Below, one piece after another: positions 22,973 to 34,697 of a stretch of 64,000 nucleotides of DNA; position 1 is the stretch's first letter; every line of letters starts with the position of its first letter. The stretch is from Turritopsis dohrnii (Eukaryota > Cnidaria > Hydrozoa > Anthoathecata > Oceaniidae): NCBI GenBank assembly GCA_027922465.2, contig BQMF02000096.1, positions 62,001 to 126,000 of the forward strand, written 5' to 3'. The position numbers and the translations under genes are program-made. The notes under the pieces are model-generated. The model was not told where the DNA came from, did no database searches, and saw only the letters and a list, made by a program, of their open reading frames with translations.

Positions 22973-23206
22973 AAATTCAAACTCTCTCTAATTCGAACGA
23001 ATTTCATGGTCCCTTCATCTATCAGTTCAACGTCCCTTCACCTATCAGTTCAACGTCCCTTCACCTATCAGTTCTAATTCAAACGAATTTCATGGTCCCT
23101 TCACCTATCAGTTCTTTGAAAATTAATTTCCGTTATTTGAACTTCCCATGAATTGAACTTTTTTATTTCGGTCCCCTGAGTATTGGAATTAGAGAGAGTT
23201 TACTGT
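22973..23206. repeat. Foldback with 23-bp minisatellite core
   Basis: Outer inverted repeats AACTCTCTCTAATTCGAA and GGAATTAGAGAGAGTTTAC; inside, CGTCCCTTCACCTATCAGTT repeated three to four times. A single end of the same family sits at 57784-57806. Confidence 0.65.
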
Positions 23207-23210
23207 ATTT

Positions 23211-23320
23211 CCAGCCGGCAAACTTGTTGTTAAAAAATCTCTGTGCAGGAGTGCATTTCTATATAAATATGCATACGATTTCAATTAAAATTCTCTCCGT
23301 CACAGTGACCTTTTGGCGCA
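23211..23320. mobile_element. MITE family A copy, right tip missing
   Basis: Near-identical to 19943-20063 but stops at ACCTTTTGGCG. Confidence 0.75.
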
Positions 23321-24679
23321 ATAACATAATTTGTGAATTCAATCTATATTACCAATGGGATTATCTGAACATTTTTCTTTTATGGTTTAATTGCCAACCC
23401 TCGCAGGAAACTAGGCTCACTAAAAGGGGGGTCTATGTTGACTGCTAGCGGAAACGCGTGTGTCTAGGTTGAAACGCGTGTACATAAGTTGACTGCAAGG
23501 GAGAGATGTTAGTGTTAATTCCAAGTGCTGAAAACATAAAACTGCAATAATGCCAAAACAGCAACTTTCATGGGAAATTATGTCCTCTTCTTCAACTTCA
23601 AATTTCAAATTTTTGAATAATTCGATAAATTCTAATTGATTGATTGACTGATTTTCTGATTGGTGCTCATTAAATGCGCCCATAAGTAATAATGCGCCCA
23701 TAAGTAATAATGAAAGTAAAAACTACACAGATACTAACAAATCAATGTCAATAAAATCTCCTCAAACTGCTGTCACATCTTCCATTTATAATGCCACAAA
23801 AATCACCATCATTTCACCCTTCAGAAAGATTTCCTTCCTGAAGTTCACCTTTCGTAGAGATATAATTTCTTTTAATTTATAAATCAATGAATTTTATTTT
23901 TCCCTTATATTTCCATGAAAAGGATCTCACGAACAGAATAAAACACGAATCCCAAAATAATAAAATATTCTTTTCAATGATTTCCAACACAAAAGAACTC
24001 AAAGAAGAAGAGAAAAAAAAATAGGGAGACTGACGAAATAGAAGCAGGAAGGAGGAGGAGCAGAGAAGAATTTCGAAAGTAGATTTCTTTAAAGATAAAA
24101 AATAATTGGTACCAAGTAAAGTTAAACTTCAAAATTTGAAACAATTTTGCAAAAAAAACAACATATGGTAAAAATTCTAACGTAACAACTTTCGAAACAT
24201 CTGGCGGGCTTTAATTCGGAAAATACGACCTCTTGTTTTTCGCATCCCGTTCTTAAACAACATTTTTTCGCCTCATTTTTGGGGCTTTTTCAAGTTTCTC
24301 TCAATTGGAATGTCTGAATTTACGAACATTTTCCGATTTGAATCCGTATTAACAGCAACTATGAACTTGTAAAAAAAAAAATAGTGTCCGCAATATACTG
24401 AGCTGTGTACAATAGCATTTTATACAATCTGGCTAGGCAATAACACGTCGTTTGAGCATAAACCAGGATTTAAAGACAAGCGATTTTTACTCTATCATGG
24501 CGCAAGTTGTAATGAAATTTTTTATTAGGTAAGTAACTCTAGTATTTTACCATTCCTTTATTTACCATAAAAATTTAAAGATCCGCAAAGAAATTTTCCC
24601 AGGCAGGTCATGTGAAGAAAGCCTGCTGTTTGATATGGGAGATTTTCAGTTTTTCTACACTACTCAGCTTCCTTTTACT

Positions 24680-24880
24680 TCAACACGGTCACAACGTCAT
24701 GATTCTGGTCTGCAAATAAGAAAAGTTCAAAGAACAATTTACAGACCAGACCGGCTTCGAAACATTTCCAATCAATCACAACGTCATGATTTAACGAACA
24801 GCATACCTCTGGTCTGCATTTAAGAAAACATCAAAGAACAATTTACAGACCAGACCGGCTTCGAAACATTTCCAAATAAT
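24680..24880. repeat. Two-copy direct repeat, about 100 bp
   Basis: CACAACGTCATGATT ... TTTACAGACCAGACCGGCTT ... CGAAACATTTCCAA occurs twice in tandem. 23.7-24.6 kb has no other identifiable feature. Confidence 0.75.
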
Positions 24881-25144
24881 ACTAAAATAAATAATTTTTT
24901 CTCGTTTGTGTTATTAAGAACCAAAGTATGCGCATTTAAAAATATTAAAAACCCTGGGTAATTTGAATTACCTTTAATAACACGTGGGAAGGGCTAAGTT
25001 TTCGTTTTACCTCGCATTCGGATTCACGAAACTAAATCAAATCTAAAGTAGTTGCAAATGCTTTTAACTTTGCGCATTGCTGAAAATGTTGTTCACACAT
25101 CTAGGGGAATGAAATATCACCCTCCTATAGGTATGTTAAACCGT

Positions 25145-25195
25145 CAACCTCGAACCTAGGGTCTCTTGCCTTTTCGATATACGGGTTCAAGGTTG
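25145..25195. mobile_element. MITE family B copy 2, one arm deleted
   Basis: Left arm CAACCTCGAACCTAGGGTCT to ATATACGG, then the last bases GTTCAAGGTTG. Flanks TTAAACCGT and TTTAACCGT are a 9-bp duplication with one change. Confidence 0.8.
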
Positions 25196-25339
25196 TTTAA
25201 CCGTCGCACTACAACGTTAAATTGCTAATAAAATCCCAAACTGCCTATAACATGATTTTTATTTCAGTGTAAAAGTTAAATCTCGTTCAACTTTCCACCT
25301 TATTCACATTATTACCTTTTTTATAACTGTCGGTCCCCA

Positions 25340-25440
25340 GCAGTGGGCAAATTTGTTGAAAAACCACTGCGTAGGAGTGTGATTCTATAGAAATATAAGC
25401 ACTATTCTAATAAAAGTGCTCTTCATCGCAGTAGTCTTAA
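25340..25440. mobile_element. MITE family A copy, right tip eroded
   Basis: CAGTGGGCAAATTTGTTG start; GTGCTCTTCATCGCAGTAGT arm. Confidence 0.75.
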
Positions 25441-25626
25441 ACCTAATTTGAGTCCAAAATAATGCTCAAAGTGATGTTTATGAGGTAAGAGGTGGGTGAC
25501 GTAAGATCACTCACTCCATGCCCTTACAGAAGAACATACTGCTCGATGTGACTTGGAAACTGGTTTTAAAAAGTAGAATTTTCTTCGCAAACTTTCAAAA
25601 AAATTTTAAGGAATTTTTCAACCTTA

Positions 25627-25820
25627 CTCAGTGGGCAAATGTGATGAAAAATCACTGCGAAAAGTGCATTTCTATCAACTTCGAACCCAGGGTCTCTTGC
25701 CTTTTCGATATACGGATAGCAGTTATCCGTATATCGAAAAGGCAAGAGACCCTGGGTTCGAGGTTGCATTTCTATAGAATTATACACACACGCAGTGACT
25801 TCCGGACAAAATCCACTGGG
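25627..25820. mobile_element. MITE family A copy interrupted by family B
   Basis: TCAGTGGGCAAATGTGATG ... ACAAAATCCACTGGG with family B copy 3 at 25676-25766 in the left arm. Confidence 0.85.
25676..25766. mobile_element. MITE family B copy 3, inserted in a family A MITE
   Basis: CAACTTCGAACCCAGGGTCT ... AGACCCTGGGTTCGAGGTTG, flanked by CATTTCTAT on both sides, a sequence that belongs to the host MITE arm. Confidence 0.9.
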
Positions 25821-25829
25821 TTCGTCTGA

Positions 25830-27240
25830 CGCTTAGAATATGATTAATTCTTTCCTTGGCGTTGCTTTCTAAAAAGTGATGTAAAACATTGAAGATATCG
25901 ATGTAATTAAAACCATGAATTTATGTTCCTGGCAAATTTTAAATATCCTTGAGACTTATGGATTATTCTCACGTCGTCTTTTTTTGTCGCCGTCGTATTT
26001 GCTTTTACCCTGTGAAGCGACATATCAATTCCGACAATAATTTACAATAATCTGTATACAGACAATCGTAATTCTTCTTTTTTGCAATCTGTGACATCGT
26101 AACATCGCGAGCTTTTCTTCATGTAATGCGTTCTCTCATACGCTATTCACAATCCGGACCAAACTCGTAGATAAATATCAATCTTATATAATACCAATCC
26201 TTGGGACGGCAAAACAGGAATCGCAGCTGTTATAAACACTAGTACAGATGTTTTTTGATTGGTGTAAACACTTTCACAGACGCTCTTTGATTGGCTCATT
26301 TGCTATGCACTAACCATACTAATCCTGTATTAATCACGGATTCATATTATTCACGTGTATTAATCCTCTTACCTGATTGGATAAATGGAACAGATTTGAA
26401 AAACGAATTAAAAACATGAAGATGATTTTTAGATCGCAAAAACAAGGTCAATTTCATAATTGGGAAAATTCCGGTAACGATTTCGGGGATGTCGGGGAAA
26501 GAAATTTGTTATTAAAACGTGTTATCAAAAAAATTCAGGATTAATTTTATTTTGAATATCATCAGCTAAGGATGGCATGATGATGATGAGGATTATTAAC
26601 TGATATTTTTTAGTTAAACGTTCTTTCCTTGTTAAGAGGAATTTCTACTTACAAAATGAGCGAATTGCGAAAAATTTTCGCTCGAACTACGTCATTGTTT
26701 ATTAGTACGCATGTGCAAACACTTTTCTTTGTGCCTGCGAAAAAATGTAGTTGAACTTTGTTCAATTTTGATAATTTATTTCGCGCGAAATGTTAGCATC
26801 AACCAATCAAAATCTGACTTCGGTTCAATGCCACATTGTTTTGAACAAATTTCTTTAGAAATACTTTTCAGTTTAACATAGTAAAATGTTTCTGGAGAAA
26901 TGCTTCCTATGCGAAGATTTTTCTCGAGAAGTTTTGTAAATGGAAATAGGTCATTAGTAGCCTTAAGAAAGATGAAGGGGGAAACAGATAGACAATGGGG
27001 TGTGGTGTGGTGGTGGGTGTGGTGTTGGAGGTGGTAGGGTGGTAGTGAGGATTGATGTTTGATGGGTGGGGAGAGTGTATATAAATGACAAAAAAAAGCG
27101 TTTTGTTTTTAATTTAAAACTTTAATTGAAGCTATGGATTTCTCATACGTCTTCTTCGAATCTACAAACCAGCATTTTATACATTTGCTGATATGTCAGA
27201 CATTTTTATCAAAACAGAAATTTCACAGAAAACTAAGAAG
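25830..27240. other. Non-coding stretch
   Basis: No gene recognised. Contains several ATTGG (CCAAT) motifs and a GGTG/TGGTGG-rich patch at 26995-27070. Confidence 0.4.
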
Positions 27241-27246
27241 CGATTC

Positions 27247-27338
27247 TATATGTCACGTGATGGTATATAATTATACTTGATTGGCTGAAAAAGTTATCTA
27301 TATGTCACGTGATGGTATATAATTATTGTGATTGGCTG
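27247..27338. promoter_or_regulatory. Tandem E-box + TATA-like + CCAAT module
   Basis: TATATGTCACGTGATGGTAT then TATAATTAT then ATTGGCTG, repeated at 27247-27287 and 27299-27338. No gene start was found next to it. Confidence 0.35.
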
Positions 27339-27527
27339 CAAATTTATGTGACTTATTTATTATTCAGTGATCAATATAATGGTAAATTTAATGGATTTAA
27401 CCTTTACAGCCCTATTGTACTTACCAGACTAATCAGGATCGATATTTCAAAGAACGATAAGGAACAATTAAGAAGTTGAGAAATTTATGAGCTAGATCTT
27501 TGAGACATTTGTGAAAAATTGGAAAGT

Positions 27528-27592
27528 TCGTTTTCAGGGTTTTAACAAGGCACTCTGGGATATTAGCAAGGCTTTCTGGGTAGTAACAAGGC
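27528..27592. repeat. 21-bp minisatellite, three units
   Basis: Minus-strand units GCCTTGTTACTACCCAGAAA, GCCTTGCTAATATCCCAGAG, GCCTTGTTAAAACCCTGAAA. They explain much of a 73-codon minus ORF here, which I do not call a gene. Confidence 0.6.
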
Positions 27593-28236
27593 AATATTCG
27601 TTGATCGTGAACAGAAAAGTAAAACAACCGCAATATTCCAAACAGACACTCCATCGTGGGTGTTTTCCCGAAAGCACTTGTACATGACTATTTGCCTATT
27701 ACCCCTCCTCCACATCTTCCTCTTAATTGAAGTGAACAAAAAATTGATAAAAAACAGAACTTACGTAAACTTATGGTAGAGATGACTCGGCACTGTCTTG
27801 TTGTTTTCAAGAAATCGAAATACTTTATATTTAAACGCAGCAGTTTCTCTTTGTTTCATTTTCTCATTATTCTTCCGACTAAAGAACGTATAGGCCAGAA
27901 CTTGATTCATTTCTTCCCCTCTTCAAGTGTCTCCGATTAAAATCTGAATTCAACAACAAAATTTTGATACGTATTGTGATTGGCTCAACGAATCCTGTTA
28001 ACTCGATCAAGAACCAATGATCTATGTTTTGATATGTTCAAAACAATGCTTGAAACGTTAAAATATAAATTGTGCTTGAATGTGTTGGCCATAAATATCT
28101 GTACATATTTACAAAATGTGCAGTTTTTCAACAGTTATTCCTCTAATGTTTGGATCCACCTTGCGACAAAAAAAATCCCCTTTGACCTAATCTATTGGTT
28201 TCGCCTTTGTAACAAAGCGTGATTGGTTGTAACCCG

Positions 28237-28246
28237 GTCACGTGAC
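28237..28246. promoter_or_regulatory. Palindromic GTCACGTGAC E-box
   Basis: Matches the CLEAR/TFEB-type consensus; ATTGG lies 15 bp to the left. Function not shown. Confidence 0.3.
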
Positions 28247-28410
28247 TGCTCATTTTAAGCTCTTAAAGAACACCTAAACAAACTCTTTCTATTGTACGAG
28301 GTTTGAAATACAGAACAGAGCAAGTGAGATCTACCCGTAAAAATAAGAATATCAGACCAGCTGATGCGACATGTCCATGTCTGTAAAGTTAAATTGACAA
28401 GTCAGTTACT

Positions 28411-29460
28411 GTAAATGACGGAATTAGCGCCCCCTGCCGAATAACCGCCCATGCCCGAATAACCTCCCCCTAGACCAAAAGGGGACGGTTATTTCGCCAT
28501 ACAGTTATCGGTAAGGGCGCTTATTTGAAACTAGCGGAAGGCGATCATATTCATTGCTTCAAAAAAAATCAGCACTGTAAAGTTGTAAAGGAAATTTTAA
28601 GATGCCAACTTTCAATTTTGACAGAAAAAGATACTTATCTATTTCAGATTGATGAAATCGACATTGCGACAGTAGCACCTGATTTTCTTGTCGATTCTGA
28701 CCATGAAGAAGTATCGACATTTAGTTTAGCTTGACATTATTTCGTAAAATACATTTTCTTTGTCATGATATGAAAATTTATAAGAGCTCTTGCTTGAATA
28801 ACCGCCCCTGCCGAATAAGTGCCCAGTCTAAAGGCTAAAATTTTAAATATTTATTCACTATTGTCTATTTCGGCTTGGATAAGTTTCGCTTTCGTTTCTT
28901 TACTTTTTTTTAGGATCCAACAAACTTGTATTCGTCTTTTTTTGGTTCACTAGCTTTCTTTACTGTGGCCTGTACATCCTTGCCTTTTGAGTCAGCAGTA
29001 CTCTCTAATTTGCGAAGCTTCTTTCGTGTGCTTGTTATATGAACTCCATTTCCTCCTTTTCGTTTTTTGAAAAAGGAAAAATTTCCCGAACATCTCCTTC
29101 CAGACTCTGATCCAGTCCCTTTTACAGCTACAACGGTGAAATTCGATTGATAAAAGTGACGCTTGTAAGAGTGTCTTAACATTAACTCAGAAATTAATGG
29201 GTGGAGCGATAATTAGAACTTTGAACAAAAAGCGAAAATTCTGTAATAGAAACAGAAGACCTTATTTTTGTGATGTCTGGATGTAAGTTATAAGTACAAA
29301 ATCTTATTTCGTTGCCATGAAAAATATAGTTATTTTTATTCTTTTATGATAAAAAGCAGTGCACAGTTCACAGCTAGCATGACCATTTTAAAATTCTTTT
29401 TATTAGTGCCACTCTCCAATTAGCGCCCCTATCTAGTAAGCGCCCCTAATAAGCGTGACC
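28411..29460. mobile_element. DNA-transposon remnant with GCGCCCC-type motifs and two converging ORFs
   Basis: AATTAGCGCCCC and AATAACCGCCC motifs cluster at 28411-28470, 28795-28830 and 29400-29450. A plus ORF (28525-28734, ...DFLVDSDHEEVSTFSLA) and a minus ORF (29182-28910, Lys-rich) converge between them. Neither is recognised. Confidence 0.45.
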
Positions 29461-29809
29461 TTTGTTGCTGTTGTTGTCGTTGTTGTTGGGAGTCAGAAAA
29501 GTAGTTGTGAATTTTTCGATTGAAGAACAATGGCGATGGTGGAAGCCAGTTGTTGCGTGATTAGTGTTGATTGTTTTTTAGTTTTAGCATGATTAGTTGA
29601 TCAGCATATATGACGAAGTTGTTCTCTTCAATTTTTCTTTTCGGAGATGGATGTTCTTATGCATTTGTTTTTGTTTTGCATACAACGTTCAGTCAATCCA
29701 ATGGCTGTAGGCCACAGAGGTGTGGTCTTTCTTATACCTTTCTAATACCTAATAAGGAGATATCACACTTAATGCTTGAATCCACTTTGCAACACAAAAC
29801 AAATTCCTT

Positions 29810-29822
29810 TGACCTTTGACCT
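29810..29822. promoter_or_regulatory. DR1 nuclear-receptor-like site
   Basis: TGACCTTTGACCT, a perfect direct repeat with one-base spacing. It lies in a stretch that resembles 28148-28215, so may be repeat-borne. Confidence 0.25.
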
Positions 29823-30897
29823 ATTTCGATTTCGCCTTGTTGTAGGAAACATGAAACAAATGACAATTTCATCCAGCACAATAGTTAAAACACAGCAATA
29901 GTTCATAGACCGTTTCTCAGTTTGTTCAAAAAGAACAAAGTTTGTTTGTTTGTTTTAGGCGAAGCTTAAGTAAACAGGCCAAAAATATATAACAAACAGA
30001 TTGATAATCGATGGGATAAAGCGATGAGTTTTAGCGATAAAAATTTTTGGTTTCCCATACTTAAGCGGAAACAAAGCTTTGAAATTTATGGCTTGATGAA
30101 CGCTACGAAGATGAACACGTCGAAGAAAGAAATAGTAAGAGTTCATTATGTAGTGTGGACTAAGCTTTAAGCTCATCGAAAAATCGTCCACACGAAAGAA
30201 CTTATCAATGACAATGAATCAAGATAACAAAATTCATATACACTTACCAAAGCCAATGGTAAAGATAGCAACTTTGTGTACTTTGAATCTTTGCCAAATA
30301 AATGTCAAAAAGAGAATTGTTGAACTACAGTTGGAATTTTATTCATTTTTTTTCCATCCTTTTGTTTTAAATTTATGGCAAAACGATTATAAAAAATGTG
30401 AACACAATTCTCTGTTGACTCCTGTTGTCTTTCATTACAATTATGTAGAGTTTGTTGGAAGATCCAATATCCGATAGAAAATTTTTATTTTTAACTCATT
30501 TAAAGCATTTAAAAATATTGGTCAACTTTGGAAGTCTTTGATGAATCACTCTCTGAATGATTAATTGGCATTGTCATCACTTTAAGGGAGGCTAGCCATA
30601 ATAGATCTATAATATGAAGCCATAACCATTGTTATAAAGTGTCCTCATTATGGAAATTTGTTCATGGCAATATGATAGTTCCTTGGCTTAGCCATTTCTC
30701 ATAATAACATACGTTTACTATGTGCAAATTAAAATTTCCTGCAATTCGATCATGTGACATAGACGAGTTCATAAGTTGAAAAATATAATGAAGGTATGGT
30801 GGTTAGTATCTTCGAGTACAGCTGCTCCTATTCGTGCTTCCCAGTCCCATTCCTGTAGCATTTTGACACACCACTGTGCTGAAATTTAAAAGCCCTT

Positions 30898-31236
30898 CTA
30901 AGGGGGTGATCACATGAGGCGGGCTGATAAATTTTTATGATCACATGGAAAAGTATCAGCCCGCTTAACCGGGCTGAAGAATTGATCACGTGATATTTGT
31001 TAGATTTTTCAACTTTACGCATGCGCCGTGTATGAAATTTCATCCCGGCAAAGGGGGCCAGCCTGGTTGAAAGCCATCACATGAGAAATTCGTCAGCCCG
31101 CTTCACCGAGATCTCAGTTAAATAAAGCGAGATCTCGGCAAAGCGGGCTGGCTCGTTTCTCATGTGATCACAAACACAAATTTATGAAACTTTCTTAATA
31201 GTAGCGAGATCTCGGCAAACCGAGCTATCCCCTAAG
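30898..31236. mobile_element. Foldback element built of GATCACATGAG / AGCCCGCTT / GAGATCTCGG modules
   Basis: Ends CTAAGGGGGTGATCACATGA and GCTATCCCCTAAG; inside, inverted AGCCCGCTT/AAGCGGGCT and three CGAGATCTCGG palindromes. Confidence 0.6.
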
Positions 31237-31618
31237 AGTCATTAGCAAATAAGTCAAAAACTTAGTTGAAAGTCGGCAGGTTAAAAAATCAGAGAAAAAC
31301 GAGTTATTAAATGCAAAAAAAAAAAAACATTGATAACGGCCACTTCACTTTGGATACAGAAAGATTGGCAAATTATGTGAAAAAATAATTGTTATGGGGC
31401 GTTTTGTAATAGGTTGTCATCAAATTTGTAATTCGTTCAATATCGCTAATTACGTCAAACTCAATATGATAATTTCTCTCATTCATTTTTTACCCACACA
31501 AAATGACAATTGCGCATGTTCTTTGTGTCAAAACATAACATGATCACTAAAATATGCGTATAATTGCTGACTTTTTCAGAAGTTTTTTTTTTTTATGCGA
31601 AACATATTATAACTTATG

Positions 31619-32155
31619 TTACGTTTTAGTATCAAATATCTGAATATTATCTTGCATTGAAGTCGATGATATTCTGGTAGATTTTTTAGTTACTGAAAAT
31701 CGAGTGTTCGCTAAGTTTTCTTTAATAGGTGTGAAATAAGGAAATACAATTGTTATTTTCTTATTTTCTTTTTTCATTAAATTTGTTTTGCTACTCTTTG
31801 AATCGTATTGGGTGGTGCAAATAAAGATGATATATATGTAGATAAGCTTGCTTGGTAGATGTATTTTATGTTCGTTGTTAAAGAACTTTCCTAAGTCCAA
31901 ATAATAAAATCGAAATGGAGTTGGTAAAATTTGAACAATTGTTCGAAGTCGTATTTGGAAAAGTACATTTGCTCGAACAGACATTTTCGAAAAAGAAGTT
32001 ACAAAACGAGAAGTAAGACTGAACACCTTCGAAGCACCAGAAGGTGAGATCGCCAGGTATTCAGCCTTGAAACAAAAAGCTAAGACAAAATAAGAAAAAA
32101 ACCATAAAAACATACAACATATAGCATGGATACAGACTCTAAAATGGTGTATCAA
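31619..32155. other. Open on both strands; possible plus-strand exons
   Basis: The minus strand has a 178-codon ORF, Phe/Ile-rich with no recognised domain. On the plus strand, 31665-31727 reads EVDDILVDFLVTENRVFAKF then a GTGTGA donor, and 31945-32092 reads FARTDIFEKEVTKREVRLN and FEAPEGEIARYSAL to a TAA. Neither strand is identified. Confidence 0.2.
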
Positions 32156-33029
32156 CTAGCATGTAGCTTTAGCTAAAAATGCCCCCGCGCTCAAGGATTC
32201 CAATTTGTACACACAGCAAGCTATACATTGAAAGCCTATACAACGGAAACAAAAACAAACAAAACTTTGTTACTTTTTGTTATCTCTTAGGCCTATGTCA
32301 CACTGATGCTAATATACCTTTCAAAAAGTGTAAATAAGGCTTAACAAGTAATATCAGAAAGTATTTGCTGCAAACAAAAGAAATGTGTGAACTGAAACAT
32401 GGATACGTAATTTATAATCAAAGTAAAATTTGTTAAAGAAATTATGTAAGAGCCAAAAGAAAAAAAAACACTTTTTCAAAAAAAATATTAAAGCGAAAAA
32501 TTCCATTAGAAATTTGCGTTTCAAACTTTAGTTCCAAACAAAAAATAGTCAACGTTTACATAAAATAGCAAAAAAAAAATATAAAAGGTTTTATTGATCA
32601 TGAGTGGAGGACAGTTAAAGAAGAAAAACAAGAATTTGTAATATTTCTTGCATACACAGAAACCCAATTAAAATGGCAAGATCCACCAAAAATCAGTGCA
32701 TTTAATAAAATTTATTGAACGAAAGATTTAGAGCTAAAACATATACAAACATAAAATGTATGCTTCGCAAAATTTCAGATTTCAAGCTGTGCTTCAAAAT
32801 CCTTGTTGTTCACTTCACTAAAAAAACGCAAAAGTAATATAAAAAATGTTTAATTAATTTTAGCATACGAACTTTTTAAATAACATAATATATTATAATA
32901 ATAAATTAGGAAAGAGAACCGAAAAAAACATTGTGTCTCTCCCACTTACAGTACCATGCTTTGAAACGGGGAAAACGCAAAGTCAGCTAATAATTGTATT
33001 TCACCGTGTAACGTCAACACGAAAGTTGG

Positions 33030-33052
33030 AGGATGAAGATGATGATGATGAT
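33030..33052. repeat. GAT trinucleotide microsatellite
   Basis: GATGAAGATGATGATGATGA run. 32160-33220 otherwise shows nothing identifiable. Confidence 0.6.
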
Positions 33053-33230
33053 GAACAAAATCGAAAACTGGCATTCGCCTATCTCGTGAAACTACTATGC
33101 CTCCTAGCTCGCTTACGCTCGCTGCGGGGGCAATAAAAAGAGACTGACTGAAGCGCTCAGTCCCTTTGATAAACTTAGTAATCGATATAAGAATTTGACG
33201 ATTGGTTGCATCCTCAAACATTGGATTTCC

Positions 33231-33321
33231 CAACCTCAAACCCAGGGTCTTTTGCCTTTTCGATATATTCTTTGCCCCTATCCGTATATCGAAAAGGCAA
33301 GAGACCCTGGGTTCGAGGTTG
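33231..33321. mobile_element. MITE family B copy 4
   Basis: CAACCTCAAACCCAGGGTCT ... AGACCCTGGGTTCGAGGTTG, flanked by TGGATTTCC at 33222-33230 and 33322-33330. Confidence 0.9.
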
Positions 33322-34137
33322 TGGATTTCCATACAAAAGCAGTCGGACAAGAGCGTTTCTACAAAGAGGCATAAAAGGAACGTTCGCATCATGGAGGTCA
33401 TTAAATAAAACATAAAGCAATCGATCACAGAAAAGTTTTGCGTTAAAGAAACTAGTTTTACTGTTCCTGAACGTTTGGTCGTGTTAAATAGTAACAGAAT
33501 TAAAGGAATTTAGGAATTAAAATAGCTTCTAAATTGTTTATGAGGTTATCCTTGTAAATTTGGATTTCATGATCAATCTTCAAACAAGCAGTCAATGCAC
33601 GTTGCTATACCTGCTCCAAAATAGCTCGGATTGATTTCAATTTTTGCTACAATTTCGCTGGAATAACATGTGTTGTTCCGCATTTCCCAGATGTAATAAA
33701 AAGTTGTAGCCACAGTATGAAGGTAATGAAACTTTTTGAAGAATATGAAAATGATGTACGACACAAAAAAGTTTCCAGCCTTTTTACATACAGGCGGCCA
33801 TCTGTATTGTAGCGGACCGTTCGTCGGGATATCAAGCTTTGAACAATATTTAACAGTTTTGTTTGTATGTGTGTTTTTGCAAAACGTTTTATGACTTCCT
33901 CTGGAAAATTTGATAAAAATAAATTAAATAAATATTAAAAAATTTTAAATTTTATAATTTTATTTATTCTGGAAAAAGTATTACTGAAATTGAATAAAAG
34001 TAGATTTTTTCAATGGAACCAGTATAATATGCAGACCTAACAGATGAAAACTCAGAGCCGATTGGAATGTCGGAAAAACCAAAAACGGAGTCCAAAGGCT
34101 AAAAGACGAAATAGTCCGCAAAATGTTGAGTAACGTG

Positions 34138-34300
34138 GTAGAAAATAATGACCCCTTAGAATGTTTTCACCTCCCCTGTGGTTTACACTTATGACCTGTT
34201 ACGTTTTCTTTGTTATAGTTAGGGTCAGGGTTACGGTTAGAGTTAGTCATAAGTGTAAACCACGGGGGTGAAAATATTCTAAGGGGTCATTATATTCTAC
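34138..34300. mobile_element. Foldback MITE with about 60-bp arms
   Basis: GTAGAAAATAATGACCCCTT ... inverted AAGGGGTCATTATATTCTAC, with GTGGTTTACACTTATGAC in both arms and a degenerate TTAGGG-like loop. Confidence 0.8.
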
Positions 34301-34326
34301 TAAATCAAAACGTATCTGCAGACACT

Positions 34327-34602
34327 ATGAAAGCGTATGTAGACAAAAGGATAAGAGGTGAAATAGAAATTACAACAAAATGGCTAAATCTGTCATGGAT
34401 TGAAAAAAAAAGTAAGCCTATAAAAACAGAATTACGGACACGATCTAGGAGATGCCTTTTGTCAAAGTTGACGTTCTTTCAAAAACGTTCTAAGTTTCCA
34501 TATGCTATTCTCTTCGGCAAAATAGCTAAATACTATCGTTCCTTGATAGAACAACAGTTTTCTTCCAAATTCAGATGTTATTCTTGTTATCAACAATTTT
34601 AA
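34327..34602 (+). other. Unassigned 91-codon ORF
   Basis: Reads MKAYVDKRIRGEIEITTKW and on to RCYSCYQQF. Protein-like composition but no domain recognised and no partner exons; could be an exon or chance. Confidence 0.2.
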
Positions 34603-34613
34603 CTTGTTGCCTC

Positions 34614-34697
34614 TGGTGCCAATGCAATGGTCAGTTATCTTTGGTGCCAATGCAATGGTCAGTTATCTTTGGTGCCAATGCAATGGTCAGTTATCTT
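34614..34697. repeat. 29-bp minisatellite, three units
   Basis: TGGTGCCAATGCAATGGTCA repeated three times. Confidence 0.75.

Noticed and set aside
23420..23701. Caspase-like fragment (FIELFKNLKFEVEEEDI) on the minus strand
   Set aside because: Similarity is short and arises in low-complexity sequence; a local 20-bp duplication makes the upstream MGALLLMGA; no SHG or QACxG motif follows.
27433..27654. 73-codon minus ORF as a gene
   Set aside because: Largely a 21-bp minisatellite whose period keeps the frame open.
31619..32155. 178-codon minus-strand ORF as a real gene
   Set aside because: Phe/Ile-rich composition, no recognised domain, and the plus strand reads at least as well; kept only as an uncertain stretch.
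33202..33428. Short ORFs reading PGSLAFSIY or QGLLPFRYTD
   Set aside because: Translations of the family B palindrome, repeated at every copy.
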